7,283 bases of DNA from JAKAGZ01 sp964595355 (GCA_964595355.1 CAZQQD010000119.1:1-7283), one strand, 5' to 3'; counted from the stretch's first letter, positions 1-6,609 are shown. The notes: a model not told the origin generated them from the sequence alone. Translations and numbers: made by a program.

Positions 1-2083
1 CTACTTCTCCGACAACCGTTCTGCCCCAGCCTGTTTCGATTGCAATCGTGTTGTCCGCACAACCCGGCTGAACTAAAACCGGAATTTCTAATGTTCTCTT
101 ACCAATCGTTACTGAAATTTTATCATTACTCTCTACACCCAAAGTTTTTGCCGTATTCTTGGAAACTGACGCATAATTGTCCCACGTCATTTTAGAAACA
201 GGATGTGGGAGTTCCTGCAGCCACCCGTTATTTAAATATTTCCCATCGCCGAGTGAGTAACTTTCACTAAGAACAACAGCGTAGCCTGATAACTTTGAAC
301 TTGATCTATTAACTTCATTAAGAGCTGAAGTATTAAATTTGCCAAAACTTTTCGGTGAATCGTTTGTTAAAACAACACCTTCCTGAAGGGCACCATACCA
401 TAATTCCTTAAAAGATAACTTAGGTTTTAGCGAAGGATAAACATTAGTTTCCCAATTCTTCATTAAATATTGATGATACATTGTATCGCTAAACTTATTA
501 CCTGCGCCGTCGATCCAGTTCAAAAGGACAGCTTCTTTTTCTCTTGTATTATAAATAGCTGCAATAACAGGCTGCTGAAGAGAAGAAAATCCGGTTCTTG
601 TCTTTGCATCACCCCACGATTCAAAAGGATGATTAATTGGCAAAGTATAATGTCCTGCAGCAGACGAATCATTGGCACTTTCTGTTAAGGAAATAACTGT
701 TGACACTTTCTTCAATGCATCAGCATAACCAAGATCCTTAGGAAAAAGAAAAACAGGATCTGAATCGAAATGAATTACTACTCCTACTTTCCCGGAATTC
801 ATATCAGAAACAAGCGATGCAAGTTCTTCTCTGCTGCTCAAAGGTTGAACCGAATAAGCAGATGAATCTGTTCTGTATAATTTTGTGCTACCAAGAATTT
901 CATTTAAAAGATTAACAGCAATATGTGTGCCTTCTGAAAGTGTTCTACCTCCGTAAACAATGGCATTGCCTTTATTGTTTACGAGATCATCAACCAAGTA
1001 TTTTAGTTTTTTTGTATTAAGTGAATAGGTTTTTGCAAAATTATCTAACGAAAAACCTGAAAGATCCATCGGCAATTCAGTTGCAGCTCTTCTTGCAACT
1101 TCTTTCAACAGGCTTAACACAAATTCATGCTGGGCATCTGGTCTCAGCTTTAAGCGGTAATCTGCATTCATTCCTGTTTGTGACATGTTTCCTTCAACAA
1201 CATAAAGCCTGTTGAAGTTTTTGGCATCCTTAACATTTCTTCCTTCTGTGTAGAGTCTTGAATTTTCAACTTTGTGTCCATCGTTACCGAGAAAGTCGGA
1301 TTCCAATGCAACAATTACTTTTGCTTCGTTCCATTTTATCAACGGATAAAAATCTGTTCCGTAACATTTTTTCCATGCAGAATTTCTTAGCTCATCGTTA
1401 AACAATTCATAGGAATAAACTTTTGTGTTCGGATATTTTGCTGAGAAATCATCCAATACTCTTTTAGTTGTTGGAGAAAGGATTTTCGGAGAAATAATTG
1501 CAATTCCTTTTCCTGCACTTAATGTATTTATAATTTCTGAATCAGCCTGCTGCCAGGTGGTTTTCAAAAACTCCCCGCTTCTTGCTTTCTTCATCGGGTT
1601 CTGAAGTCTGTCAGGATCGTATAAATTCAGAACGCTTGCCTGTGCAATTGCGTTTATCTTTCCTTTGCTTACCGGGTGATCGGGATTTCCGTCAACCTTG
1701 ATCGGCCTTCCTTCACGGGTTTTAATTATTATTCCCTGTGAAAGGGATCCGTAATTAAAAGTGGAAGCATAATATTTCGGTTTCCCTACTACAGTATCTT
1801 CCGGCATTTTTGTGTAAGGGATAATCTCGCCTTTGTCCCTGTAATCAGAACAGCCAACGCCCGCCAATGCGGCAGAGGCACCTACTAATGCTAAAAACTT
1901 ACGTCTGGAAACTCTGGATAATTTTGAAGGATCAAAATCGTCGGTAGCACCTTCCTGAAATTCGTTATGGCTGGATGCAATTAAAGCAGGATCTTCATGC
2001 AATTCTGCAAAACTACGCCAGTAATTATTATCCTTTTCCTGTTTTATTTCTTCGTTATTTGTTCCGTCCTTAACTTCAGACAT
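1..2083 (-). CDS. actB: ActB, molybdopterin-oxidoreductase-like subunit of alternative complex III (3' end outside window)
   Basis: Large periplasm-facing subunit of alternative complex III, the quinol:electron-carrier oxidoreductase that replaces bc1 in many Bacteroidota relatives. I translated 694 residues with no stop; the gene continues past the left edge, so it is partial rather than broken. A cytoplasmic N-terminal extension with YWRSFAELHEDPAL (21-34) precedes a twin-arginine signal SRRKFL (59-64), a hydrophobic stretch, and Cys78. This extended Tat leader is typical of ActB. The molybdopterin-family fold shows in REGRPIKVDGNPDHP (123-137) and LYDPDRLQNP (154-163), and later in an MSQTGMNADYRLKLRP-type block and a HYTLPINHPFESWGD block. 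Only three cysteines are seen and there is no CxxCxxxC cluster site, as known for the cofactor-free first domain of ActB. The Fe-S domain, if fused, would lie beyond the edge. The start is ATG at 2083, with AGGTGG five bases upstream, and it overlaps the preceding gene by eight bases. Cys78 lies in a poor lipobox (GVGC), so lipidation is uncertain. Confidence 0.92.
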   Translation of the reverse strand, partial: MSEVKDGTNNEEIKQEKDNNYWRSFAELHEDPALIASSHNEFQEGATDDFDPSKLSRVSRRKFLALVGASAALAGVGCSDYRDKGEIIPYTKMPEDTVVGKPKYYASTFNYGSLSQGIIIKTREGRPIKVDGNPDHPVSKGKINAIAQASVLNLYDPDRLQNPMKKARSGEFLKTTWQQADSEIINTLSAGKGIAIISPKILSPTTKRVLDDFSAKYPNTKVYSYELFNDELRNSAWKKCYGTDFYPLIKWNEAKVIVALESDFLGNDGHKVENSRLYTEGRNVKDAKNFNRLYVVEGNMSQTGMNADYRLKLRPDAQHEFVLSLLKEVARRAATELPMDLSGFSLDNFAKTYSLNTKKLKYLVDDLVNNKGNAIVYGGRTLSEGTHIAVNLLNEILGSTKLYRTDSSAYSVQPLSSREELASLVSDMNSGKVGVVIHFDSDPVFLFPKDLGYADALKKVSTVISLTESANDSSAAGHYTLPINHPFESWGDAKTRTGFSSLQQPVIAAIYNTREKEAVLLNWIDGAGNKFSDTMYHQYLMKNWETNVYPSLKPKLSFKELWYGALQEGVVLTNDSPKSFGKFNTSALNEVNRSSSKLSGYAVVLSESYSLGDGKYLNNGWLQELPHPVSKMTWDNYASVSKNTAKTLGVESNDKISVTIGKRTLEIPVLVQPGCADNTIAIETGWGRTVVGEV

Positions 2084-2297
2084 TACTACCACCTGTATTT
2101 TTTCTGCTTACAGCCAATGGATTTATTTTCACACGGCTGCTGGTTTTGTTCTCTGTTTTATCTGAACTGATCTTCTTTGAAAATAATTTAAACGGCAACG
2201 ATCTTAACGCAAAATATCCAGCAACTCCTGCACTCAGACTTATAAAGAAATTCTTCCTTTTCATTTTTTTATCGAAGTTCAGATTTTTCATTTCCAT
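2076..2297 (-). CDS. Small membrane-type protein of 73 residues between actA and actB, unrecognised
   Basis: I do not recognise this protein. It begins with a basic N-terminus containing KMKRKNFFIS (11-20), followed by a hydrophobic segment at about 17-37. A Lys/Ser-rich, charged linker follows, then a C-terminal VKINPLAVSRKNTGG (57-71). The KRKNFF motif plus hydrophobic run resembles a degenerate twin-arginine signal (KR in place of RR), but it could equally be a single transmembrane anchor. The chosen start is ATG at 2297, with GGAG ten bases upstream; an in-frame ATG two codons later is too far from it. The gene lies 17 bases after the actA stop and its last eight bases overlap actB, so it is very likely translated as part of the act operon. 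Position suggests an accessory or assembly subunit of alternative complex III; this is inference from context only. Confidence 0.75.
   Translation of the reverse strand: MEMKNLNFDKKMKRKNFFISLSAGVAGYFALRSLPFKLFSKKISSDKTENKTSSRVKINPLAVSRKNTGGSNV
2089..2094 (-). promoter_or_regulatory. Ribosome binding site of actB
   Basis: AGGTGG (minus strand) lies five bases before the actB ATG and inside the last codons of the upstream 73-residue gene. It fixes the actB start at 2083 and, with the eight-base overlap, suggests translational coupling. It is stronger than the Shine-Dalgarno candidates of the neighbouring genes. Confidence 0.7.
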
Positions 2298-2314
2298 CTT
2301 TATTTAGCTCCGGT

Positions 2315-2884
2315 TTAACGATGACAAGCCCAGCAATTGTCCGGACCGTTCTTAATATTCTTTAAATAAGGTAACTTTTCATGAGCATTCCTGTGACAAT
2401 CAAGACAGGCACCCATTGTAAAGGAATTCATCTGGCCGATATGATCCATATTTCTTACATCACCATGACAACTTGAGCAATCAATTCCTGAATTTACGTG
2501 TACACTATGATTGAAATAAACAAAACCGGGAACTCTGTGAATTCTTTTCCAGGGAAGTGCAATTCCTTCTTCATAATATTTTGTCAGTTTTTTTATTTCA
2601 GGTTTGTCTTTGCGGGCGATTGTGTGGCAGTTCATACAGGTTGATACTGCGGGCACCATTGCGTGTCGCGATTTTTCCACTCCCGTATGACAGTACTCGC
2701 AATCGATTTTCATCAATCCTGCGTGAAGCTTATGTGAAAAATTTATCGGTTGAACCGGGGTGTAACCTACACCGTCTCTTTCTGCTCTTGAGGCGAAGTA
2801 TGTTAATGTAAATGAAGCTAATATGACAAAGATAGTAATTGGTAACCGGATTCTCAGAATATAATCCAGATAAGATTTTTTCAT
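2315..2884 (-). CDS. actA: ActA, membrane-anchored pentaheme cytochrome c of alternative complex III
   Basis: Periplasmic multiheme cytochrome of alternative complex III, which carries electrons from quinol oxidation towards a soluble carrier or oxidase. The 189 residues contain exactly five CXXCH haem c sites: CEYCH 62-66, CMNCH 83-87, CSSCH 136-140, CLDCH 160-164 and CWACH 184-188, the last ending one residue before the C-terminus. A hydrophobic segment at about 14-31 acts as an uncleaved signal anchor or a signal peptide. PINFSHKLHAG (46-56) and the PWKRIHRVPGFVYFNHSVH block (111-129) match my recollection of ActA and related multihaem cytochromes, and supply candidate distal histidine ligands. 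The start is ATG at 2884, with AGG at 2891-2893 about six bases upstream. It is the first act gene here. Any act promoter should lie in the 346-base AT-rich spacer before it, although read-through from glcF is possible. The haem count and the following actB make the assignment firm. Confidence 0.93.
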   Translation of the reverse strand: MKKSYLDYILRIRLPITIFVILASFTLTYFASRAERDGVGYTPVQPINFSHKLHAGLMKIDCEYCHTGVEKSRHAMVPAVSTCMNCHTIARKDKPEIKKLTKYYEEGIALPWKRIHRVPGFVYFNHSVHVNSGIDCSSCHGDVRNMDHIGQMNSFTMGACLDCHRNAHEKLPYLKNIKNGPDNCWACHR

Positions 2885-3024
2885 CCTTTACCTATAGAAG
2901 AGTTGTAAACAATATTTTTAGAAGTAACTTTGTTCATAACAATAGTATTAAATATCGTAAAGTCTTCACTAAAATAATCTGTGAATTTGTATTATTAATT
3001 TGGTATAGCTTAGAATAAATTTGA

Positions 3025-3047
3025 TGCGGCTAAAAGGCTAATCCGCA
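3025..3047 (-). terminator. Weak hairpin after glcF, possible terminator
   Basis: Five-base arms TGCGG and CCGCA enclose a 13-base loop. On the minus strand the hairpin is followed by TCAAATTTATTC, which is only moderately T-rich. It lies about 180 bases after the glcF stop and before actA, a sensible place to separate the two units. The short stem and poor T-tract make it a weak call. Confidence 0.22.
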
Positions 3048-3161
3048 ATTGATTAAATTAAATGTAAAAAATTTAACAAATCTTAGTTAATAAAACTAAA
3101 GAATTACCTTTTTAAAACAAAGAATCCTGCGTGAAATTTTAGTATTATTTTCATTTTTTTT

Positions 3162-3220
3162 GAACTTCTGGGTCATAGTCGCTTTGTTGTGATTCTTTAC
3201 AATCCGAACTACACCGAGCT
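3162..3220. repeat. Possible dispersed intergenic repeat downstream of glcF
   Basis: This block begins ten bases after the glcF stop and contains (plus strand) GAACTTCTGGGTCATAGTCG and, further on, CAATCCGAACTACACCGAGC. It has a higher GC content than the flanking AT-rich sequence. It reminds me of a short element seen between genes in other genomes of this lineage, but that is recall only and I cannot test it. No second copy occurs in this window and no strong internal hairpin is seen. It could simply be the glcF 3' untranslated region. Confidence 0.25.
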
Positions 3221-3230
3221 GATTGATTTT

Positions 3231-4544
3231 TCATTTATGAGAATTATAACTTGCAATAACATTTTTAATTATTGTAACCGGATGCATTACTTCAATATTG
3301 CTATTGAACCTTTTAGCTCCATAAGCTAATTGTGATATACACCCCGGGTTTCCGGTAAGCACAGTTGAAGCCCCGGTTTTATTGATATTTTCTATCTTGT
3401 TTTTCAGAAAATGTAAGGAATCTTCAAAGCAGATTATATTATAGATACCGGCACTACCACAGCATACATCAGAACATTCCATTTCCACAAACTCTAAACC
3501 ATTTATGGATTTTAATAGTTCCCTCGGCTCTTTAGTTATTTTTTGTGAATGAGCCAAATGGCAGGCATCGTGGTAAGTTACGCAGATATTAATATTTTCG
3601 TTTTTCAGCTGAGATACTTTATCGTGTAAGAATTCTGTGACATCTTTTACTTTTTCAGAAAAGTTTCTCGCGCTCTCAGAATATTCCGGATCATCTTTAA
3701 GCAGATAATCGTATTCCTTCATAAAAGCTCCGCAACCTGCTGAGTTGGATATCAAATATTCATATTTACTTCGTTCAAATGAATCTATATTTTTTCTTGC
3801 AAGTACACGAGCAAATTCAATATCTCCGTTATGAGCGTGAAGCGAGCCGCAGCAAACCTGATTGTGCGGAGTGAATACTTCACAGCCAAATTCTTTGAGC
3901 ACATCAACTGTATCAATATTTATATCAGCAAAAGCTACATTCATTATGCATCCGAAATGAAATGCAGTTTTGTACTTTGTTTTCGATTCCGGTTTTGAAA
4001 TTTCAGGTATTCTTTCATCGCTGAAGAAGTCGGAAATCTTAGGTGATAGTTTTGAAATTTCAGAAAGATTCCTTGAGAAAATTTTTAATAACCCTGAACT
4101 TTCAAAAAAGTTTTTTAAAAACGAAGTTTGATAAAATCTTAAAATTCTGACAAATAACTCTAAGTTATTTTTATCGCCTAAAATTTTTCTCAGCAAAAAT
4201 CTTTTCAATCTTATTTTGAAAGATGAACTTTTATATTTTCCATCAACCAATACCCTCGCGGATTCAACGAGCTTTCCGTATTTAACTCCGGCGGGACAGG
4301 CGGTTTCGCAAGCCTGGCAATCGAGACAAAAATTCATTTCTTCTGCAAAAAGATCAGAAATCATTAATTCACCCTGTGATACCGATTTTATCATCTTTAT
4401 TCTGCCGCGTGGAGATGATCTTTCCAGTTTTGTGAGTTCGTAAGTTGGGCACACCGCCAGACACATTCCACAGTGAATGCATTGAGATAAAACATCATCG
4501 GAAGGAAGAATATCGGATGGAATATTTAACAAATATTCAGGCAT
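3231..4544 (-). CDS. glcF: GlcF-type Fe-S subunit of a glycolate/D-lactate dehydrogenase
   Basis: Iron-sulfur subunit that takes electrons from the flavoprotein GlcD and passes them towards the quinone pool, likely at the inner face of the membrane. Two ferredoxin-type [4Fe-4S] motifs are clear: CIHCGMCLAVCP (22-33) and CLDCQACETACP (73-84). Two cysteine-rich CCG domains follow: Cys199 with VCCGS (230-234) and Cys271, then HDACH (325-329) with VCCGSAG (360-366) and Cys402. At 437 residues it is a little longer than E. coli GlcF; the excess seems to lie in the basic linker at about 105-195. I chose ATG at 4544, whose A is shared with the glcD TGA stop (TGATG); a TTG one codon earlier (4547) is possible but less likely. 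There is no Shine-Dalgarno, as expected for a start reached by reinitiation. No glcE lies between the two genes, so the substrate is uncertain: glycolate, D-lactate or another 2-hydroxyacid. Confidence 0.9.
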   Translation of the reverse strand: MPEYLLNIPSDILPSDDVLSQCIHCGMCLAVCPTYELTKLERSSPRGRIKMIKSVSQGELMISDLFAEEMNFCLDCQACETACPAGVKYGKLVESARVLVDGKYKSSSFKIRLKRFLLRKILGDKNNLELFVRILRFYQTSFLKNFFESSGLLKIFSRNLSEISKLSPKISDFFSDERIPEISKPESKTKYKTAFHFGCIMNVAFADINIDTVDVLKEFGCEVFTPHNQVCCGSLHAHNGDIEFARVLARKNIDSFERSKYEYLISNSAGCGAFMKEYDYLLKDDPEYSESARNFSEKVKDVTEFLHDKVSQLKNENINICVTYHDACHLAHSQKITKEPRELLKSINGLEFVEMECSDVCCGSAGIYNIICFEDSLHFLKNKIENINKTGASTVLTGNPGCISQLAYGAKRFNSNIEVMHPVTIIKNVIASYNSHK

Positions 4545-5980
4545 CAATTATTTTTTAAGATTTGTTCCCGGCTGTACGGCAAAGGTCCCTCGCAGCGAGG
4601 TGCGATCGAAAATATTTTTCCCGGATTTAAAATATTATTTTCGTCGATCACTGATTTTATTTTCTTCATCATTTCTATACCGGGTATTCCGGCTACCTTT
4701 TCGAGAAATTGTTTTTTTGCAAGTCCCGTTCCGTGTTCACCTGTAATTGTTCCGCCTAATTTAATTGCTTCGTTAAAAATAAAATCAAATGCTTTGTGCG
4801 CTCTGTCAATTTCATTTTTGTCTCTTTCGTCTGTCAAACAAGTCGGATGCAGGTTGCCGTCACCCGCGTGACCAAAGTTGCCGAATGTTACATCATATTT
4901 CTTTCCCGCTTCCGTAACTTTCTCAATCATTAAAGGCAGTTCGCTTCTCGGAACGGTTGCATCCTCAAGAATCGTTGTCGGTCGAACTCTCGCAAGAGAG
5001 CTGAATGCACTTCTTCGTGCAGACTTCAGAATTAATGCTTCGTCTACATCTGCTGCAGTTTTTACTTCGGTTGCATTATTCTTTTTCAGAATATTCTTAA
5101 TTGTTTCTGCGTCTTCGCCGACAATGCTCCCCCTGCCGTCAACTTCTATTAATAAGATTGCTTCGCTGTTTCTCGACAGACCAACCTTTGTGTAATCCTC
5201 AACACAATTAATTGTGGTGTTGTCGAGAAATTCCATCATCGAAGGAGTAATGTGCGAAGCAATAATATCTGAAACAGCTTTTGCCGAATCAGCAAGCCTA
5301 TCGAAGTAAGCAAGAATTGTAATCGCCTGTGTCGGTGCTGGAATAAGTTTCAATAATATTTTTGTAATGATACCAAGTGTGCCTTCACTGCCTACAATAA
5401 AATCTCTCAGATTATAGCCAGCAGTATCTTTAACATTCTTTCCACCGGTTTTTAATAAGTCGCCATTAGGAAGAATCATTTCCGTTCCCAACACATAATT
5501 TTTAGTAACACCGTATTTTAACCCACGCAGCCCGCCTGCATTGTTTGCAACATTGCCACCGATTGTACAGACGTTCATACTTCCGGGATCGGGCGGATAA
5601 AACAGTCCTAGCTTTTCAACTTCCTTTTGCAAAAAGCCCGTTACAACTCCCGGTTGAACAGTTGCAGTTAAATTATTATTGTCAATTTCGAGTATTTTAT
5701 TCCATTTTGTCATTACAAGCGCAACACAGTTCTCAACAGGAATTGCACCGCCGCTCAATCCTGTCCCCGCCCCTCTCGGAACAACGTTAAATAACTCCTG
5801 GTTCGCCAGCTTTAATATTTTTGAAATTTGCTCTTCACTCTCAGGAAAAACAACTGCCTCAGGCATTTGCTTTAATAGAGGCGTTGCATCGAAGGAATAA
5901 CACAGACGGTCTTCTTCCGAATCGAAATAATTGTTTGAACCGACAATATGTTTGATTTTTTGCTTGGTTGTATTTGTCAT
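4544..5980 (-). CDS. glcD: GlcD-type FAD-binding subunit of a glycolate/D-lactate dehydrogenase
   Basis: Flavoprotein oxidising a 2-hydroxyacid to the 2-oxoacid and handing electrons to the Fe-S partner encoded immediately downstream. The FAD-binding (PCMH-type) domain spans about 38-216, with AVVFPESEEQI (42-52), PRGAGTGLSGG (68-78), PPDPGSMNVCTIGGNVANNAGG (129-150) and GSEGTLGIIT (197-206). The C-terminal FAD-oxidase domain (about 216-456) carries HAGDGNLHP (371-379) and GEHGTG (414-419), the usual substrate and flavin site motifs. The length of 478 is close to E. coli GlcD. Family members usually end soon after an NPGKIF motif (452-457); here 21 more residues follow, part of them encoded by a 13-base palindrome. 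ATG 5980 is the natural start, since an in-frame stop lies four codons upstream. No good Shine-Dalgarno is seen, and a seven-base-pair hairpin ends ten bases before the ATG. Glycolate versus D-lactate cannot be decided from sequence alone. Confidence 0.92.
   Translation of the reverse strand: MTNTTKQKIKHIVGSNNYFDSEEDRLCYSFDATPLLKQMPEAVVFPESEEQISKILKLANQELFNVVPRGAGTGLSGGAIPVENCVALVMTKWNKILEIDNNNLTATVQPGVVTGFLQKEVEKLGLFYPPDPGSMNVCTIGGNVANNAGGLRGLKYGVTKNYVLGTEMILPNGDLLKTGGKNVKDTAGYNLRDFIVGSEGTLGIITKILLKLIPAPTQAITILAYFDRLADSAKAVSDIIASHITPSMMEFLDNTTINCVEDYTKVGLSRNSEAILLIEVDGRGSIVGEDAETIKNILKKNNATEVKTAADVDEALILKSARRSAFSSLARVRPTTILEDATVPRSELPLMIEKVTEAGKKYDVTFGNFGHAGDGNLHPTCLTDERDKNEIDRAHKAFDFIFNEAIKLGGTITGEHGTGLAKKQFLEKVAGIPGIEMMKKIKSVIDENNILNPGKIFSIAPRCEGPLPYSREQILKNN
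4588..4600. repeat. Palindrome inside the glcD 3' end
   Basis: CCTCGC-A-GCGAGG is a perfect inverted repeat with a one-base centre. It is GC-rich within an AT-rich gene and is translated as Pro-Arg-Cys-Glu-Gly (461-465) in the extra C-terminal tail of GlcD. It may be a short palindromic element inserted at the 3' end of the gene. A chance palindrome is possible. Confidence 0.5.
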
Positions 5981-5990
5981 AGTACTTGTT

Positions 5991-6007
5991 CATTCCCTAC
6001 GGGAATG
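5991..6007. repeat. Palindromic repeat copy 1, just before glcD
   Basis: CATTCCC-TAC-GGGAATG has seven-base arms and a three-base loop. It ends ten bases before the glcD ATG, so in the glcD leader it would form a hairpin over or next to the ribosome landing site. It shares its core with three further copies upstream. Confidence 0.65.
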
Positions 6008-6041
6008 CGGGTAAAATTCTTTTCTCTTAATTACAAATATT

Positions 6042-6059
6042 TATTCCCTAACGGGAATA
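6042..6059. repeat. Palindromic repeat copy 2
   Basis: TATTCCC-TAAC-GGGAATA has seven-base arms and a four-base loop. It has the same ATTCCC/GGGAAT core as copy 1, with a different outer base pair (T:A in place of C:G). That change keeps the pairing. Confidence 0.65.
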
Positions 6060-6120
6060 TTATCATTATTTATAAAAACTTTATCATTTAATTTAAAAAC
6101 CGCTGATATTTTATTGGATT

Positions 6121-6141
6121 TTCAATCCCCACGGGATTGAA
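6121..6141. repeat. Palindromic repeat copy 3
   Basis: The nine-base arms TTCAATCCC and GGGATTGAA enclose CAC. This is the longest perfect stem of the group. It is preceded by TGGATTT and followed by CA; both flanks recur at copy 4, so the repeated unit is longer than the palindrome itself. Confidence 0.65.
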
Positions 6142-6166
6142 CATTTGTAACAAAAAATAACAAATG
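6142..6166. repeat. Inverted repeat between palindrome copies 3 and 4
   Basis: CATTTGT and ACAAATG form a perfect seven-base stem around an 11-base A-rich loop. It abuts copy 3 directly and leads into the TGGAATTT flank of copy 4. It is AT-rich, so chance cannot be excluded. Confidence 0.4.
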
Positions 6167-6173
6167 GAATTTT

Positions 6174-6194
6174 TCCAACTCCGTAGGAATTGAA
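6174..6194. repeat. Palindromic repeat copy 4, degenerate
   Basis: TTCCAACTCC-GTA-GGAATTGAA pairs with two mismatches. It ends in the same ATTGAACA as copy 3 and follows a similar TGGAATTTT flank, so it looks like a diverged copy of the same unit. Confidence 0.5.
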
Positions 6195-6351
6195 CAGCAA
6201 AAGAATTATCACTTAATCTATTAAAATTCCCACAAATTAAATTAACAATCTTTTTGCAATATAAAACTATAGCTCCTACACCGAAACCATATATCAAAGC
6301 TAGTAAGATAATTCAATATTCTTTGGAGCGAACTGGTTTATGGACTTTTAT

Positions 6352-6421
6352 CTATAATTCTTATAGCCATGACCGGGAGCAGATACCGCCTGGACAGGCG
6401 CTGAATCCGGCCGTTAGGCCG
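6352..6421. other. Three consecutive small hairpins, possible structured RNA or repeat
   Basis: Three perfect stems follow each other: CTATAA/TTATAG with loop TTC (6352-6366), CGCCT/AGGCG with loop GGAC (6387-6400), and CGGCC/GGCCG with loop GTTA (6408-6421). The last two are GC-rich in an AT-rich region. I could not match the segment to a riboswitch class or housekeeping RNA that I know. It could be a structured leader or small RNA, or a dispersed element. An open frame across it (6254-6454) has only a TTG start and no ribosome site, so I do not call it a gene. Confidence 0.35.
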
Positions 6422-6473
6422 CAGCTTGAGTTAAAAATATTGGAGAGGAAATAAGGGGGTTAAAGGCTATTAA

Positions 6474-6528
6474 AGCCGCAATAGCAGCCTAATAGGAGCC
6501 CAATAGCTGCCCAATAGGGACCCAATAG
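6474..6528. repeat. 11-bp tandem repeat, five copies
   Basis: Five units of 11 bases end in AATAG at 6484, 6495, 6506, 6517 and 6528: AGCCGCAATAG, CAGCCTAATAG, GAGCCCAATAG, CTGCCCAATAG and GGACCCAATAG. The last six bases are nearly fixed and the first two vary. The 11-base period is about one DNA turn and is not a multiple of three, so it is not a protein repeat. It could be a slippage array or a stacked protein-binding site. Confidence 0.7.
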
Positions 6529-6609
6529 GAAGGCAAGATAAGGCTAGTGCAATGCCGGGTGAAGTTATGACAAATGGTTAGATAAAGAGATAAACTCCGG
6601 AAAAACTTA

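Larger units (their letters stand above)
2885..3230. other. Intergenic spacer between glcF and actA
   Basis: No gene is visible here. The part nearest actA (2885-3160) is strongly AT-rich and is the expected place for an act promoter on the minus strand. A loose candidate there is TTTAGT, 17 bases, TAATAC, too weak to list separately. A small hairpin lies at 3025-3047. The part nearest glcF (3162-3220) is less AT-rich and looks unlike the rest of the spacer; it is listed separately as a possible repeat. Confidence 0.6.

Noticed and set aside
470..1215. Two plus-strand open frames inside actB (470-688 and 1021-1215)
   Set aside because: Both are antisense to a well-supported reading frame with recognisable ActB motifs.
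1..2083. Possible pseudogene, since the actB frame shows no stop codon in the window
   Set aside because: The frame is open to position 1 with family motifs throughout; it is only cut by the window edge.
1..2083. A catalytic molybdenum oxidoreductase
   Set aside because: There is no N-terminal CxxC-type cluster motif, only three cysteines are seen, and the flanking actA with extended Tat leader identifies it as the cofactor-free ActB domain.
4216..5900. Plus-strand open frames inside glcF and glcD
   Set aside because: They are antisense shadows of genes with clear cofactor motifs and have no protein features of their own.
5991..6194. CRISPR array formed by the repeated palindromes upstream of glcD
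   Set aside because: Spacing is irregular, the units differ in sequence and length, and no cas gene is present; the copies are self-complementary hairpins rather than uniform repeats with spacers.
6088..6297. Open frame of 69 residues on the minus strand upstream of glcD
   Set aside because: Part of its translation comes from the palindromic repeats; it has no convincing ribosome site and no recognisable family.
6254..6454. Open frame of 66 residues across the hairpin segment
   Set aside because: It starts at TTG, has no ribosome site, runs through three hairpins and resembles no protein family I know.
6530..6570. Resemblance of the GGAAGGCAAG to GTGCAATGCCGGG stretch to bacterial signal recognition particle RNA
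   Set aside because: The diagnostic apical sequence with GGTCAGG and CCGGAAGGAAGCAGCC is missing, so the likeness is superficial.
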